Shown piece after piece: positions 28,663 through 37,676 of a DNA stretch of 64,000 nt. This stretch comes from Methyloceanibacter caenitepidi (GTDB taxonomy: Bacteria > Pseudomonadota > Alphaproteobacteria > Rhizobiales > Methyloligellaceae). Under the pieces are notes generated by a model. It worked only from the letters and a program-made list of their open reading frames with translations. It had not been told where the DNA came from and did not search any database. Where the stretch lies: NCBI RefSeq assembly GCF_000828475.1, contig NZ_AP014648.1, positions 930,001 through 994,000 of the forward strand, written 5' to 3'. The stretch's first letter is position 1. The number at the start of each line of letters is the position of its first letter. The position numbers and the translations under genes were made by a program.

Positions 28663-29652
28663 ATGAAGCGTCTTCTAACTTCGATCGCCGCTACGGCGAT
28701 GATTCTGTCCGGCCCCGCGCTCGCACAGACGGCCGACCCGCTGCCGTCGTGGAACGACGGGCCGACGAAAGAAGCTATTGTCGGCTTCGTAGAGAAAGTG
28801 ACGGAAGAAGGTGGGCCCGACTATGTCGCCTCCGCCGACCGTGTGGCGACGTTCGACAATGACGGCACGCTTTGGCTCGAACAGCCCATGTATACCCAGC
28901 TCGCCTTCGCGCTCGACCGCGTGAAGGCACTGGCGCCCGAGCACCCCGAATGGAAGGACACACAGCCGTTCAAGGCCGTGCTCGACAACGACATGAAGAC
29001 GCTTGCCGCCTCCGGCGAAAAAGGCCTGGTTCAATTGATAGCCGCGACCCACGCCGGCATGTCGCCGGAAGAATTCCAGCAGATTGTCGGCGATTGGCTC
29101 GAACAAGCGAAGGACAAGCGTTTCAATCGCCGCTACACGGACCTTGTCTATCAGCCCATGCTCGAGTTGTTGTCCTACATGCGGGACAACGGCTTCACGA
29201 CCTACATCGTTTCGGGAGGGGGGATCGAGTTCCTGCGGAATTTTTCCGAGCCGGTCTATGGCATCCCGCCGGCCCAGGTCGTCGGCTCTAGCATCGAGAC
29301 GAAGTACGAGGTCGTCGATGGCAAGCCGACGCTCCTGCGCCTGCCGGAAGTCCACTTCGTCGACGACAAGGAGGGCAAGCCGATCGGCATCAACGAGTAT
29401 ATCGGCCAGCGCCCCATCGCGGCGTTCGGCAACTCGGACGGCGACTATCAGATGCTGGATTGGACCACTTCGGGAGACGGCACGCGGCTCGGCGTCATCG
29501 TTCATCACACCGATGCGGAACGCGAATACGCCTATGACCGCGATTCGACCTTCGGCCGCCTCGACAAGGCTTTGGATGACGCACCTGCCAAGGGCTGGAT
29601 CGTGGTCGATATGAAGAAAGACTGGAACACGGTATTCCCGCCTGCTCAATAA
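28663..29652 (+). CDS. Exported HAD-superfamily phosphatase
   Basis: 329 aa; GGGGGAG lies 5 nt before the ATG, and the signal peptide ends near A-L-A-Q. HAD motif I is F-D-N-D-G-T-L (D65 nucleophile, D67). A helical cap follows, then motif II V-S-G-G-G and motif IV F-G-N-S-D-G-D. Overall it resembles phosphoserine-phosphatase-like HAD enzymes, but it is secreted, which is uncommon for HAD proteins. It probably removes phosphate from a periplasmic substrate and may act with the two upstream sulfatases, from which it is separated by a terminator. Confidence 0.85.
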   Translation: MKRLLTSIAATAMILSGPALAQTADPLPSWNDGPTKEAIVGFVEKVTEEGGPDYVASADRVATFDNDGTLWLEQPMYTQLAFALDRVKALAPEHPEWKDTQPFKAVLDNDMKTLAASGEKGLVQLIAATHAGMSPEEFQQIVGDWLEQAKDKRFNRRYTDLVYQPMLELLSYMRDNGFTTYIVSGGGIEFLRNFSEPVYGIPPAQVVGSSIETKYEVVDGKPTLLRLPEVHFVDDKEGKPIGINEYIGQRPIAAFGNSDGDYQMLDWTTSGDGTRLGVIVHHTDAEREYAYDRDSTFGRLDKALDDAPAKGWIVVDMKKDWNTVFPPAQ

Positions 29653-29811
29653 CGCGCGCGTGCGCTCCCAAACATGCGTTGCCCGATGTCGCGGACTGGG
29701 CGATATAGCAACGGTAGTTTTGGGCTCCTCGGAGGGGGTGCCCGATAATGGTGTCGGGTTGGCACCGAGTAGAACGGCGCCCTAACGGCGCTGCCCAAGG
29801 AGAAGTATCCC

Positions 29812-30219
29812 ATGAAACGATTGAGCCACGTCTTGTGTGGTGCCGCGGCCGCGCTGATGGTCGTCGTCATCGCCCCCGTCGCCAACGCACAGGCCTTGCT
29901 GGTCTACAAGGAAGGCGCAACCGACGCCCAGATCAAGAATGACCGGGTCGCCTGCCACGAATGGGCTGTGCAGCAAACGAACTTTGACCCGACCGCTACC
30001 TTCATCGCGCAGGAGGCCGGAATTCGCACGAGGACGATTATGGAAGTCTCGACGGCCCTGAACACCGCATCCGGCGGAACGGACCCACGCTGGACCGCAG
30101 GCGGCTTCGGCAATACGCGCACCTCCGCGGACGTGCGCCGTCTCAATGCACTTTATGCCGACTATCTCAAGGCCGGGGCGCTGTGCCTCGAAGGCCGCGG
30201 CTACGTCGTTACTCAATAG
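29812..30219 (+). CDS. Secreted protein of unknown function
   Basis: 135 aa; AAGGAG is 10 nt before the ATG, and the signal peptide ends near A-N-A-Q-A. The mature part contains C-H-E-W-A-V-Q-Q-T-N-F-D-P, a motif I associate with small exported proteins of proteobacteria having a C-x-x-W-A-x-x-Q-T-x-F-D-P element, plus a second Cys near the C terminus that could pair with the first. No enzymatic motif is visible. It is followed 11 nt later by another secreted protein, so the two form an operon. Confidence 0.7.
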   Translation: MKRLSHVLCGAAAALMVVVIAPVANAQALLVYKEGATDAQIKNDRVACHEWAVQQTNFDPTATFIAQEAGIRTRTIMEVSTALNTASGGTDPRWTAGGFGNTRTSADVRRLNALYADYLKAGALCLEGRGYVVTQ

Positions 30220-30230
30220 GAGCTCAGACC

Positions 30231-30650
30231 ATGCGATCGATGATTTTCAAAGCGGGCTTCGGGCTCATTTGTCTGCTTGCGGCTCCCGCGACCGTTTCCG
30301 CCGCCTCGGGCACTTACATGTGCGCCGTCACGGACGTGTATGAATGCATGGAAGTGGCCGGCTGCAAGCGCGTATCGCTCGACTTTGCCAACCTGGCGCC
30401 CGTGCTCAAGTTCGACTTCGACAAGAAGGTCATGACGTCGGACGACATCGGCAGCGAGCCGCGCGAGATTGACATGACGAACATGGAGGAGATGGGCGAT
30501 GTCATCCTGTTCCATGGCATCGGCCAGAACACCGACTCGCCCCGCTCGTTCAGCGCGGCCATCTCCAAGAAGACGGGCAAGATTCGCGCCGGCATCACGA
30601 CGGCCGATGCGACGCTGTCCCTGTCGGGCGACTGCGTGGACAGTTTCTAG
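30231..30650 (+). CDS. Secreted Cys-containing protein of unknown function
   Basis: 139 aa from the ATG preceded by AGGAG; the signal peptide ends near V-S-A-A. The mature protein has four Cys, three near the N terminus (M-C-A-V, E-C-M-E, G-C-K-R) and one close to the C terminus (D-C-V-D-S-F), consistent with two disulfides. The body is predicted beta-rich. It lies directly behind the preceding secreted protein and before a perfect palindromic terminator, so it is the last gene of that transcript. No family recognised. Confidence 0.7.
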   Translation: MRSMIFKAGFGLICLLAAPATVSAASGTYMCAVTDVYECMEVAGCKRVSLDFANLAPVLKFDFDKKVMTSDDIGSEPREIDMTNMEEMGDVILFHGIGQNTDSPRSFSAAISKKTGKIRAGITTADATLSLSGDCVDSF

Positions 30651-30692
30651 GTTGAGTTCCGGCGGCAAGCCGTAAACGACAGACTTCGATGC

Positions 30693-30726
30693 AACGGGCG
30701 GGTGCTAGCACCCGCCCGTTCTTCGT
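30693..30726 (+). terminator. Perfectly palindromic terminator
   Basis: A 28-nt perfect palindrome (arm AACGGGCGGGTGC, centre TA) at 30693-30720, followed by CTTCG. It ends the two-gene secreted-protein transcript and separates it from the cytochrome gene. Confidence 0.75.
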
Positions 30727-30777
30727 GGGAAGGTCTTAGCGCTGATACCTGCACTCCATCCGACGAGCGGAGTCATT

Positions 30778-33231
30778 TTGGACAGTCGACGCAGATCTCC
30801 TGGCATGAGTGAGCCATCGAACGCCGTGCCGGCACGCGCCGATGATCCGGCGCTGCCCTTGCGGTCGAAGCTGTTCCTGCTGATCGGTGTCGCCGCGCTC
30901 GCGGCCATGGCCGTCCTCGCCATCGGGCTGATCGCGAACATTCTCTCGTCGGACCCGGCGGCGACGGCCGACCGTGCCGCTGACGCCGGTTCCAGTTCGT
31001 CCAGCCAGTTGAGTTTCGTTGGGACCGAGACCTGCATTGGGTGCCACCAAGAGGCGGGGAATTTGTGGCGGCCGTCGCAGCATGCCCATGCCATGGCCCA
31101 TGCCACGGCAGATACGGTACTCGGGGACTTCAGCGGCGCCACGTTCGATTACTACGGAACGACGTCGCGCTTTTTCACGAAGGACGGCAAGTTCTTCGTC
31201 GAGACCGACGGGGCGGACGGAGGCCTCGAAACCTTCGAGGTCAAATACACGTTCGGCCTCGATCCGCTGCAGCAATATCTCATCGAGTTTCCCGACGGGC
31301 GCGTGCAAGCGCTGACCATTGCCTGGGACAGCCGGCCCAAAGCGGACGGCGGGCAGCGCTGGTTTCACCTCTATCCCGACGAGAAGATCGGCCATGACGA
31401 TCCGCTGCATTGGACCAAGCTGAATCAGAATTGGAACTTCATGTGTGCCGAGTGCCACTCGACCGGCGTCGCCAAGAACTACGATCCCACGACAAAGCGC
31501 TACCACACGACCTGGAAAGAAATCACCGTCGGCTGCGAGGCCTGTCACGGCGAAGGTTCGGCGCATGTCGCCTGGGCGGAAGAGGGTGCCAAAAAATCCC
31601 CAGACGACAATGAGCTCGGTCTCTTGGCGCGATTCGACGAGCGCAAGGGCGTCTCCTGGACACTGGACCCGAAGACGAAGCAGCCCCAGCGCAGCGCGCC
31701 GCCAATGAGCGTCCGAAAAGAAGTCGAGATGTGCGGACGCTGCCATGCGCGCCGCGGGATCCTCTCCGAAGTGTTCGTGCCCGGCCAGCCCTTGTCAGAT
31801 AGCCATCAGGTGGCGCTGATTTCGCGCGGTCTGTTCCAGGCCGACGGGCAGATGCTCGACGAGGTCTACAATTACGGCCAGTTCAAACAGTCCAAGATGT
31901 TCGCGGCGGGCGTCACGTGCAGCGACTGCCACGATCCGCACAGTGCCAAGCTGCGGGCGCCGGGGGCTGAGGTGTGCACGCAATGCCATGCCGGGAGCTA
32001 CGCACAGCCGAGCCACACCCATCACGAGGGCGCCGACTCTCCCAATTGCATCTCCTGCCATATGCCGTCCCGCGAGTTTATGGTCATCGACACACGGCAT
32101 GACCATTCCTTCCGGGTGCCGCGGCCCGATCTGTCGGTGACGCTCGGCGTCGACAATGCCTGCACCGATTGTCACACGGACAAGACCGCCGCATGGGCGG
32201 CCGAAGCCATCGAGGATTGGTACGGGCTGGAGCGCAAGGGCTATCAGACCTTTGGTCCGGCCTTCCACGCGGCCTGGACCGGCGCGCCTGATGCCGCGGC
32301 CTTGCTCGCAGCCGTCGCCGAGGACGATGCCGTGCCGGCCTTCGTGCGGGCGAGCGCCGTTGAGGAACTGACCGCGTATCCGTCCGAGCGGACGGCGGAC
32401 ATGGTGCGGAAGGGACTGTCCGACCCCGATCCGCTTGTGCGGCTCGCGGCCCTCGATCATCTGGAGACCGCTTCCGGGGAGCAGCTCTGGCCGCTGATCG
32501 CACCGCTCCTCGACGATCCGGTCCGTGGGGTGCGGAACGGCGCCGGTTTTCTGCTTGCCGGAACGCCGGAGGCCAACCTATCGGAGGCCGATCGCTTGCG
32601 GCTCAACAAGGCCGAGAAGGGGTTCGTCGCCGCGCAGATGCTGAACGCTGACCGTCCTGAGTCTCAGTCCCTGCTGGCGCGCTACTACATCCGCAAGGGA
32701 GAGCTCGACAAGGCGGAGCAGGCCTACAAGAGGGCCCTCGAACTCAGCCCGCATTTCACCCCAGGCGCCGTCAATCTTGCCGACCTGTACCGCGCGCAAG
32801 GGCGCGACGAGGAGGGGATCGCGGTCCTGCGCGAAGCGCTTCGTCTGTCGCCGAACGACGGGGGGCTGCACCATGCGCTGGGTCTGGCACTGGTCCGCCA
32901 GAAGATGTCGGACGAAGCCATCGCGGAGCTGGCACGAGCCGCGGAATTGGAGCCGGACCGGGTGCGCTACACCTACGTCTATGCGGTTGGGCTCAACTCC
33001 GTCGGCCGCCGCGTCGAGGCCATTGCTGCCCTGAAGGCCGGCCTCGAGCGCCATCCTCAAAACGCGGATATCCTGACCGCGCTGGTAAACTATTCCCGCG
33101 CGGAGGGCGATCTGAAAGGCGCGCTCCTCTATGCGCAGCGCCTGGCCAAGGCGGACCCGGCCAATCCTGAGGTCAAGTCGCTGGTCGAGGCGCTGACGAA
33201 GCAAATCATGGAACAGCGAAGCGCGCAGTAA
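30778..33231 (+). CDS. Octaheme c-type cytochrome fused to TPR domain
   Basis: 817 aa from a TTG with GGAG 5 nt upstream; ATG 30805 is an alternative giving 808 aa. A membrane anchor (~35-62) precedes eight C-x-x-C-H heme sites at about residues 86, 223, 253, 319, 381, 400, 424 and 462. A HEAT-like helical stretch (~505-620) and four to five TPRs (~645-810) follow. It should be exported, anchored and carry electrons in the periplasm, with the TPRs docking a partner. This architecture is seen in cytochromes of the c554/doubled-CXXCH group. The electron donor and acceptor are unknown. The gene is convergent with a NicO transporter gene, with a 3-nt gap. Confidence 0.87.
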   Translation: MDSRRRSPGMSEPSNAVPARADDPALPLRSKLFLLIGVAALAAMAVLAIGLIANILSSDPAATADRAADAGSSSSSQLSFVGTETCIGCHQEAGNLWRPSQHAHAMAHATADTVLGDFSGATFDYYGTTSRFFTKDGKFFVETDGADGGLETFEVKYTFGLDPLQQYLIEFPDGRVQALTIAWDSRPKADGGQRWFHLYPDEKIGHDDPLHWTKLNQNWNFMCAECHSTGVAKNYDPTTKRYHTTWKEITVGCEACHGEGSAHVAWAEEGAKKSPDDNELGLLARFDERKGVSWTLDPKTKQPQRSAPPMSVRKEVEMCGRCHARRGILSEVFVPGQPLSDSHQVALISRGLFQADGQMLDEVYNYGQFKQSKMFAAGVTCSDCHDPHSAKLRAPGAEVCTQCHAGSYAQPSHTHHEGADSPNCISCHMPSREFMVIDTRHDHSFRVPRPDLSVTLGVDNACTDCHTDKTAAWAAEAIEDWYGLERKGYQTFGPAFHAAWTGAPDAAALLAAVAEDDAVPAFVRASAVEELTAYPSERTADMVRKGLSDPDPLVRLAALDHLETASGEQLWPLIAPLLDDPVRGVRNGAGFLLAGTPEANLSEADRLRLNKAEKGFVAAQMLNADRPESQSLLARYYIRKGELDKAEQAYKRALELSPHFTPGAVNLADLYRAQGRDEEGIAVLREALRLSPNDGGLHHALGLALVRQKMSDEAIAELARAAELEPDRVRYTYVYAVGLNSVGRRVEAIAALKAGLERHPQNADILTALVNYSRAEGDLKGALLYAQRLAKADPANPEVKSLVEALTKQIMEQRSAQ

Positions 33232-33234
33232 CGC

Positions 33235-33969
33235 TCAGGCTGCGCGCGCGCCGAGGATCAGCCACATACCGAACAGGACGACGAGGGTGGCGCCGCCGAT
33301 CTCCAGCACGCACCCCAGCCACCGCCGTGCGCCTTCCGTCCGCGAGAAGAAAGACAGAAGACGCTCGCGCGAGAGGGTGGCCAGAACGGCGACGGCCGAA
33401 ATGGTCAGCACCATACCCGCCGCCATAGCGGCCGTGACGGCAAGCCCCGCGGCAAGGAGCCCACGGGCCAGCGCATAGCTCATGATGAACGTCGTCAGGG
33501 GGCAGGGCACGAGACCGGTGACGAAGGCCAGCGTGCGGCCCTTTTGCGGGGACTGGCCGTGCGGGCCGTCCGGGGCCGCGCGGCGGACGGCCCGCCAAAC
33601 CAAATAGCCGCCGATCAGGACCACGAAGAAGCCGCTCGCCAGTTCGAACTGGGGTGTGCGCCCTCCATAGGCAAAGGCCCGCGAGATGACGGCGAAGCCG
33701 GCCAGAACCAGTAGAACGGCGATTCCCACATGTGTCAGTGCGAGGATCGCGCCGTTGGCGATGCTGGAGAGCAGGCTGCCCTTTTGGCCAAGGTGGTAGG
33801 AGAACAGCACGGTCTTGCCGTGCCCGGGCATCATGGCGTGGAGGATGCCGAATAGGACGGCAGCGGCCATGGCGGCGACGAGCGCCGGCCAGCTTCCACC
33901 GGCGACATCGCGCAGCCCGCTGGCCATGCCTTCGTACAGCCAGCGCTGAAGGGCAATAAGGTCGTGCAT
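33235..33969 (-). CDS. NicO-family nickel/cobalt transporter (RcnA-like)
   Basis: 244 aa with about six membrane helices. H-A-M-M-P-G-H-G-K near 44-52 is the NicO signature, and G-L-V-P-C-P before helix 4 is the second conserved motif. The family moves Ni2+ or Co2+ across the inner membrane, usually as an efflux protein. No long His loop is present between the helices, unlike E. coli RcnA. It may work alongside the heavy-metal RND cluster, although 15 kb separates them. Confidence 0.83.
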   Translation of the reverse strand: MHDLIALQRWLYEGMASGLRDVAGGSWPALVAAMAAAVLFGILHAMMPGHGKTVLFSYHLGQKGSLLSSIANGAILALTHVGIAVLLVLAGFAVISRAFAYGGRTPQFELASGFFVVLIGGYLVWRAVRRAAPDGPHGQSPQKGRTLAFVTGLVPCPLTTFIMSYALARGLLAAGLAVTAAMAAGMVLTISAVAVLATLSRERLLSFFSRTEGARRWLGCVLEIGGATLVVLFGMWLILGARAA

Positions 33970-34060
33970 GGCCCAGGCTGTTTCACACGAGGGCGCGCGC
34001 GCAGCAAGTCACAGGCATGCACGATGCCGCGAACGCCGAGCGGCTGTCAGGAAAAACGGT

Positions 34061-34360
34061 CTATCGGAAGTAAGGACCCGACCGCCAAGCCGGGGTGGGC
34101 TGGGATATCCCAGGCGCCGGAATGGCGATGCCGTTGCCGTAGTCCGTCGCAAAGGCCGAGCTCTCGCCGTTGTTGGCGAAGGGCATGGCCAGGGAGCTGC
34201 CTTCGAACTGGGGCAGGCTGTAGGTCGGCGACAGGCCAAGATGCTCGGCCGCGCTCTTCGGAATTTCGGCGTCCTCGCCCTGGATTTCAAAAGCACCGGC
34301 GCTGAGCGGCATCAGTGCCACGCTCGAAGCGGCGACTAGCGCTAGATAGAAAGCACGCAT
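34061..34360 (-). CDS. Secreted protein of unknown function
   Basis: 99 aa from the ATG at 34360, which has GAGGG 9 nt upstream; ATG 34369 is a close alternative. A signal peptide ends near S-A-G-A-F-E. The mature part is short, Pro/Ser/Gly-rich and low in predicted structure, ending S-G-P-Y-F-R. No family recognised. It is divergent from the glycosyltransferase gene. Confidence 0.55.
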   Translation of the reverse strand: MRAFYLALVAASSVALMPLSAGAFEIQGEDAEIPKSAAEHLGLSPTYSLPQFEGSSLAMPFANNGESSAFATDYGNGIAIPAPGISQPTPAWRSGPYFR

Positions 34361-34589
34361 CAGTGTCATCCCTCGTCCGGCGATCCCCATCTCGCCATAT
34401 CTCGCCCGGATTCCGGACGCTATCGGAGCAAAGTTTACCGCGATTTGCAACGCAACGCCAGATACCGCCGGGGCCTCCCAACATTGTGATGCCCCGGCGT
34501 GACCTCGGCGCCACAAGTGTCGGATCCAAGAAAAGTTCGGTCTCACGGCGAAATTGCGGCAGGCTCCGCAAGCGGCTAAAGCATGGCCC

Positions 34590-35732
34590 ATGGCGCCGCG
34601 CATCCTCTACATCGTTACCGAAGATTGGTATTTCCTGTCCCACCGCCTGCCGATGGCGCGCGCGGCCAAGGAGGCGGGCTACGAGGTCCATGTCGCTGCC
34701 CGGATCCCCGATGGCGCGGCGGCGATCGAGGCCGAAGGTTTCGTTCCACACAGGTTGAGCTGGAGCCGGGGCAGCATCTCCGCGCGCGATAGTCTTTCTG
34801 CCGTCCTGGAGTTGCGGCGCCTGATTCGCGATGTTGCACCGGACCTCGTGCACAACGTGGCCCTGAAACCGGTCCTGCTCGGCACCCTGGCGGCCGTCGG
34901 CCTCAAGGACGTCGCGATCGTCAACAGTCTTACGGGCATGGGCGCGCTCTTCGTGGACGGAGGCGGGGCCAGCCCGCTCACGCGGAAACTCGTCGTGATG
35001 GCCCTGAGCCGCCTCCTGCGGCGCAAGCGCTCCGTCACCGTCGTCCAAAACCCGGAGGACCGTTCCTTCGTGGCGGGCCTCGGCGTGCCCGACGAGGCGA
35101 TCACGATCATTGCGGGGTCGGGCGTCGACATCGACAAGTACCAGCCGCTGCCCGAGCCCGAAGGAACGGTCACGGCCGCTTTCGTGGGCCGCATGCTTCA
35201 CCACAAGGGGGTACTGACCCTGGTCGAGGCCTTCCGGCGGGCCACAAGCGACGCTGCGAGCGGCGAGCCGCCCGAGTTGCATTTGCTGCTCGCCGGCGAT
35301 TGCGATCCCGAAAATCCAGGTTCGCTCGCGCCCGAACAGCTGCGGGAATTTGCGTCGGCCTACGGGATCGACTGGCTCGGCCATGTGAAGGACGTGCGTC
35401 AGGTTTGGAGCAAGGCCCATTTCGCCGTGCAGCCGTCCCGTGGAGGAGAGGGCCTGCCCAAAAGCCTGCTGGAGGCGGCGGCTTGCGGCCGGCCCATGGT
35501 GGCGACGGACGTTCCCGGCTGCCGGGAAATCTCCATTCCCGGCGAGACCGGGTTCTTGGTGCCCGTCGACGACGCGGACGCTCTTGCCGCCGCGATGTTG
35601 GAACTCGCGCGCGATTCAAGGCTGCGGCAGCGCTACAGCGCCGAAGCGCGGCGGCTCACGGAGGACAAGTTCTCCTCGCAAGCGATCGGCCAGGAAACGG
35701 CTGCGCTCTATGGGCGTTTGATCGCCAGCTAG
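34590..35732 (+). CDS. Family 4 glycosyltransferase
   Basis: 380 aa from the ATG at 34590, the first codon of the natural N-terminal strand P-R-I-L-Y-I-V; no strong ribosome site is present. It has two Rossmann-like halves (GT-B fold). The donor domain shows F-V-G-R-M near 197 and the E-x7-E-type motif in G-E-G-L-P-K-S-L-L-E-A-A near 290-300, followed by A-T-D-V-P-G-C-R-E. It should transfer a nucleotide-sugar unit to a lipid-linked acceptor in the cytoplasm. Its stop overlaps the convergent reductase gene by 4 nt. Context makes it part of a surface polysaccharide pathway. Confidence 0.85.
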   Translation: MAPRILYIVTEDWYFLSHRLPMARAAKEAGYEVHVAARIPDGAAAIEAEGFVPHRLSWSRGSISARDSLSAVLELRRLIRDVAPDLVHNVALKPVLLGTLAAVGLKDVAIVNSLTGMGALFVDGGGASPLTRKLVVMALSRLLRRKRSVTVVQNPEDRSFVAGLGVPDEAITIIAGSGVDIDKYQPLPEPEGTVTAAFVGRMLHHKGVLTLVEAFRRATSDAASGEPPELHLLLAGDCDPENPGSLAPEQLREFASAYGIDWLGHVKDVRQVWSKAHFAVQPSRGGEGLPKSLLEAAACGRPMVATDVPGCREISIPGETGFLVPVDDADALAAAMLELARDSRLRQRYSAEARRLTEDKFSSQAIGQETAALYGRLIAS

Positions 35733-36658
35733 GGCGCTGGCGTTTGCGGCGCGCGCATCATCTGCTTGATGCCTTCGGCGCTATCGATCTCGGGCTTCCA
35801 GCCCGTCGCTATTAGCTTGGCGGGGTCGATCTCGAACGTGCCGCAGACCCGTTCCCAGTCGGCTTCGCGCCCGAACGACTTCATCAATCGCCGGATGGCC
35901 TTATGGGGCATTTTGACGAGTTGCGGCGGGCGTCCTAACCCCTCGCGCATGGCGGCGACCATGCCAGCGACGCTGATTGGCTCTGCATCGGCCACCAGGT
36001 AGGTCTGGTTGAGCGTCTCCTCCGTCTGGAGGACGTGGGCGACGGCGGCGATGAGATTGTCGATCGAGAGCAGCGACCGCCGATTGTCCAGCCCGCCGAA
36101 GGGGAGCGGCATGGGCGTCTTGGCGATGGTGGCCAGCGAGGCGATATTGCCTTTCACATTGGGGCCATAGACGACGGCCGGCCGCAGCACCGTATAGTCC
36201 ACGCCACTCGCCGCAAGGCGCCGCTCCGCGTCCAGCTTGGTACGGCCGTAGATCTCGGTAGGCGCCGGTTCATCCGCTTCCGTGATGACGGTCGGCGACG
36301 AAAGTCCAGCTTGCGCACGAACCGACGACATCAGCACGAAGCGCGCGATCTTGCCTTTGGCTTGTTCGGCAAGTTCGCCAACGGCCTCGGTGTTGATTCG
36401 CGCATAGATTTCGTCGGGCAGCGTACCGGGGGCGTGGGCTATTCCCGCGAGGTGCACGACGTGGCTGACATCCTCGAGCGCACTGGTCCAGTCGACGGGG
36501 CCCGACAGATCCGGCATGGCGATGGGTTCGATGTTGGGTCCGGCAGTCAGACGGGAAGGGTCGCGCGCCGCCGCCCGAACGAAGGTGCCTTGCCGCGCCA
36601 GTGCCGGGACGAGGCTCTGGCCGATGAAACCGGTGGCGCCTGTGACGAGGATCCGCAT
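35729..36658 (-). CDS. NAD-dependent epimerase/dehydratase, WbpV-like 4-ketosugar reductase
   Basis: 309 aa. Extended SDR fold: G-A-T-G-F-I-G near the N terminus binds NAD(P), Ser in V-L-M-S-S and Y-G-R-T-K (about 140-144) form the catalytic triad. It starts 6 nt after the WecA-like gene on the same strand. With a UDP-GlcNAc 4,6-dehydratase and a polyprenyl-phosphate sugar transferase beside it, the likely job is reduction of UDP-4-keto-6-deoxy-GlcNAc to UDP-QuiNAc (WbpV/WreQ role) or epimerisation toward FucNAc. This product assignment is inferred from neighbours. Confidence 0.8.
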   Translation of the reverse strand: MRILVTGATGFIGQSLVPALARQGTFVRAAARDPSRLTAGPNIEPIAMPDLSGPVDWTSALEDVSHVVHLAGIAHAPGTLPDEIYARINTEAVGELAEQAKGKIARFVLMSSVRAQAGLSSPTVITEADEPAPTEIYGRTKLDAERRLAASGVDYTVLRPAVVYGPNVKGNIASLATIAKTPMPLPFGGLDNRRSLLSIDNLIAAVAHVLQTEETLNQTYLVADAEPISVAGMVAAMREGLGRPPQLVKMPHKAIRRLMKSFGREADWERVCGTFEIDPAKLIATGWKPEIDSAEGIKQMMRAPQTPAP

Positions 36659-36664
36659 CGTCGC

Positions 36665-37672
36665 TCAACGCCCCCGTGCGAAGCTGGTCAGGACGAGAGC
36701 GACGCCGCCGGCCCCGAGCGCCAACGTCACCAGATCCACGATCAGCGAGCGGCTGAGCGCGGCCGCAACGGCCAGTGCCGCGAGCCAGGAGCACAGCAGG
36801 AATATCCGCGTGGTGACTTCCGGCACGCGGAAACCGCCAGCCGTCGCCCGCTGATAGAAGTGGGAGCGATGCGCGTCGGTCACCTTTTCGCCGTTCGCCA
36901 GACGCCGGAAGAACGTCAGAGCGCTGTCGGCAATGGTGTAGAGGGCCAGCAGGAGGGCCGAGACGAGATGCGCCTCCGCGGCCCAGATCAGCATATAAGC
37001 CAGGAGCAGTCCGATGGGCAGACTCCCCGAGTCGCCCAGGAAGATGCTGGCCGGGTGTTTGTTGAAGACGGCGAAGCCGAGCATGGCCCCAAGCAGCGCC
37101 AGCGCCATAAGTCCGATGCCGGCAGGCACGACGGCAAGCCACCACAAGATGGCGATGCCGAGCGACATCGGAACCACTTGGACCACCGTCATCCAGTCGA
37201 GGCCGTCCAGGAAATTCACGACGTTCACGAAGCAAACGATCCCGAACACGAGGAGTGCCCGCTCGGCCGCTACCGGCAGAACAGCCGGAAGAACACGGAA
37301 GTCCTGCGGCAGCATCAGGACGATGCCGAGCGCCACGGCGCCTTGCACCAGCAGCCGCCACGAGACGGGCAGGGGGCGGGCATCGTCCAGCCCGCCAAGG
37401 ACCATCAGCACCGCGGCGCCGAACAGAACCGGCACAAGGCTCGGGTTCGGTACAGCCGAGCCGGCGAGCAGCCCTGTCGCGACCACGAAAATCGCGGCCA
37501 TGACGCCGAAGCCGGCCCCCTCGGGTGTCGCTTGGACATGGGAGGAGCGGTCGTTGGGGTGCGCCATCAGGTGGCGAACGAGCAAAGGTCTGAGGACGAA
37601 GATCAGCGCTGCGCTCAGGACGGCGCTCACGCCGATCACCGCGGCACTCAAGACAACGTCGGCGTCAAGCAT
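36665..37672 (-). CDS. Polyprenyl-phosphate sugar-1-phosphate transferase (WecA/WbpL-like)
   Basis: 335 aa, about ten membrane helices, MraY/WecA family. Visible signatures are H-P-N-D-R-S-S-H near 37, D-D-A-R near 95, N-F-L-D-G-L-D near 155, the loop F-N-K-H-P-A-S-I-F-L-G-D-S-G near 210 and H-R-S-H-F-Y-Q near 265. It transfers a sugar-1-phosphate from a UDP-sugar to undecaprenyl phosphate and so starts a polysaccharide or O-antigen chain. It lies 4 nt after the dehydratase gene and 6 nt before the reductase gene, a tight operon. Its substrate is probably the UDP-QuiNAc or FucNAc made by those neighbours. Confidence 0.87.
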   Translation of the reverse strand: MLDADVVLSAAVIGVSAVLSAALIFVLRPLLVRHLMAHPNDRSSHVQATPEGAGFGVMAAIFVVATGLLAGSAVPNPSLVPVLFGAAVLMVLGGLDDARPLPVSWRLLVQGAVALGIVLMLPQDFRVLPAVLPVAAERALLVFGIVCFVNVVNFLDGLDWMTVVQVVPMSLGIAILWWLAVVPAGIGLMALALLGAMLGFAVFNKHPASIFLGDSGSLPIGLLLAYMLIWAAEAHLVSALLLALYTIADSALTFFRRLANGEKVTDAHRSHFYQRATAGGFRVPEVTTRIFLLCSWLAALAVAAALSRSLIVDLVTLALGAGGVALVLTSFARGR

Positions 37673-37676
37673 GGGA

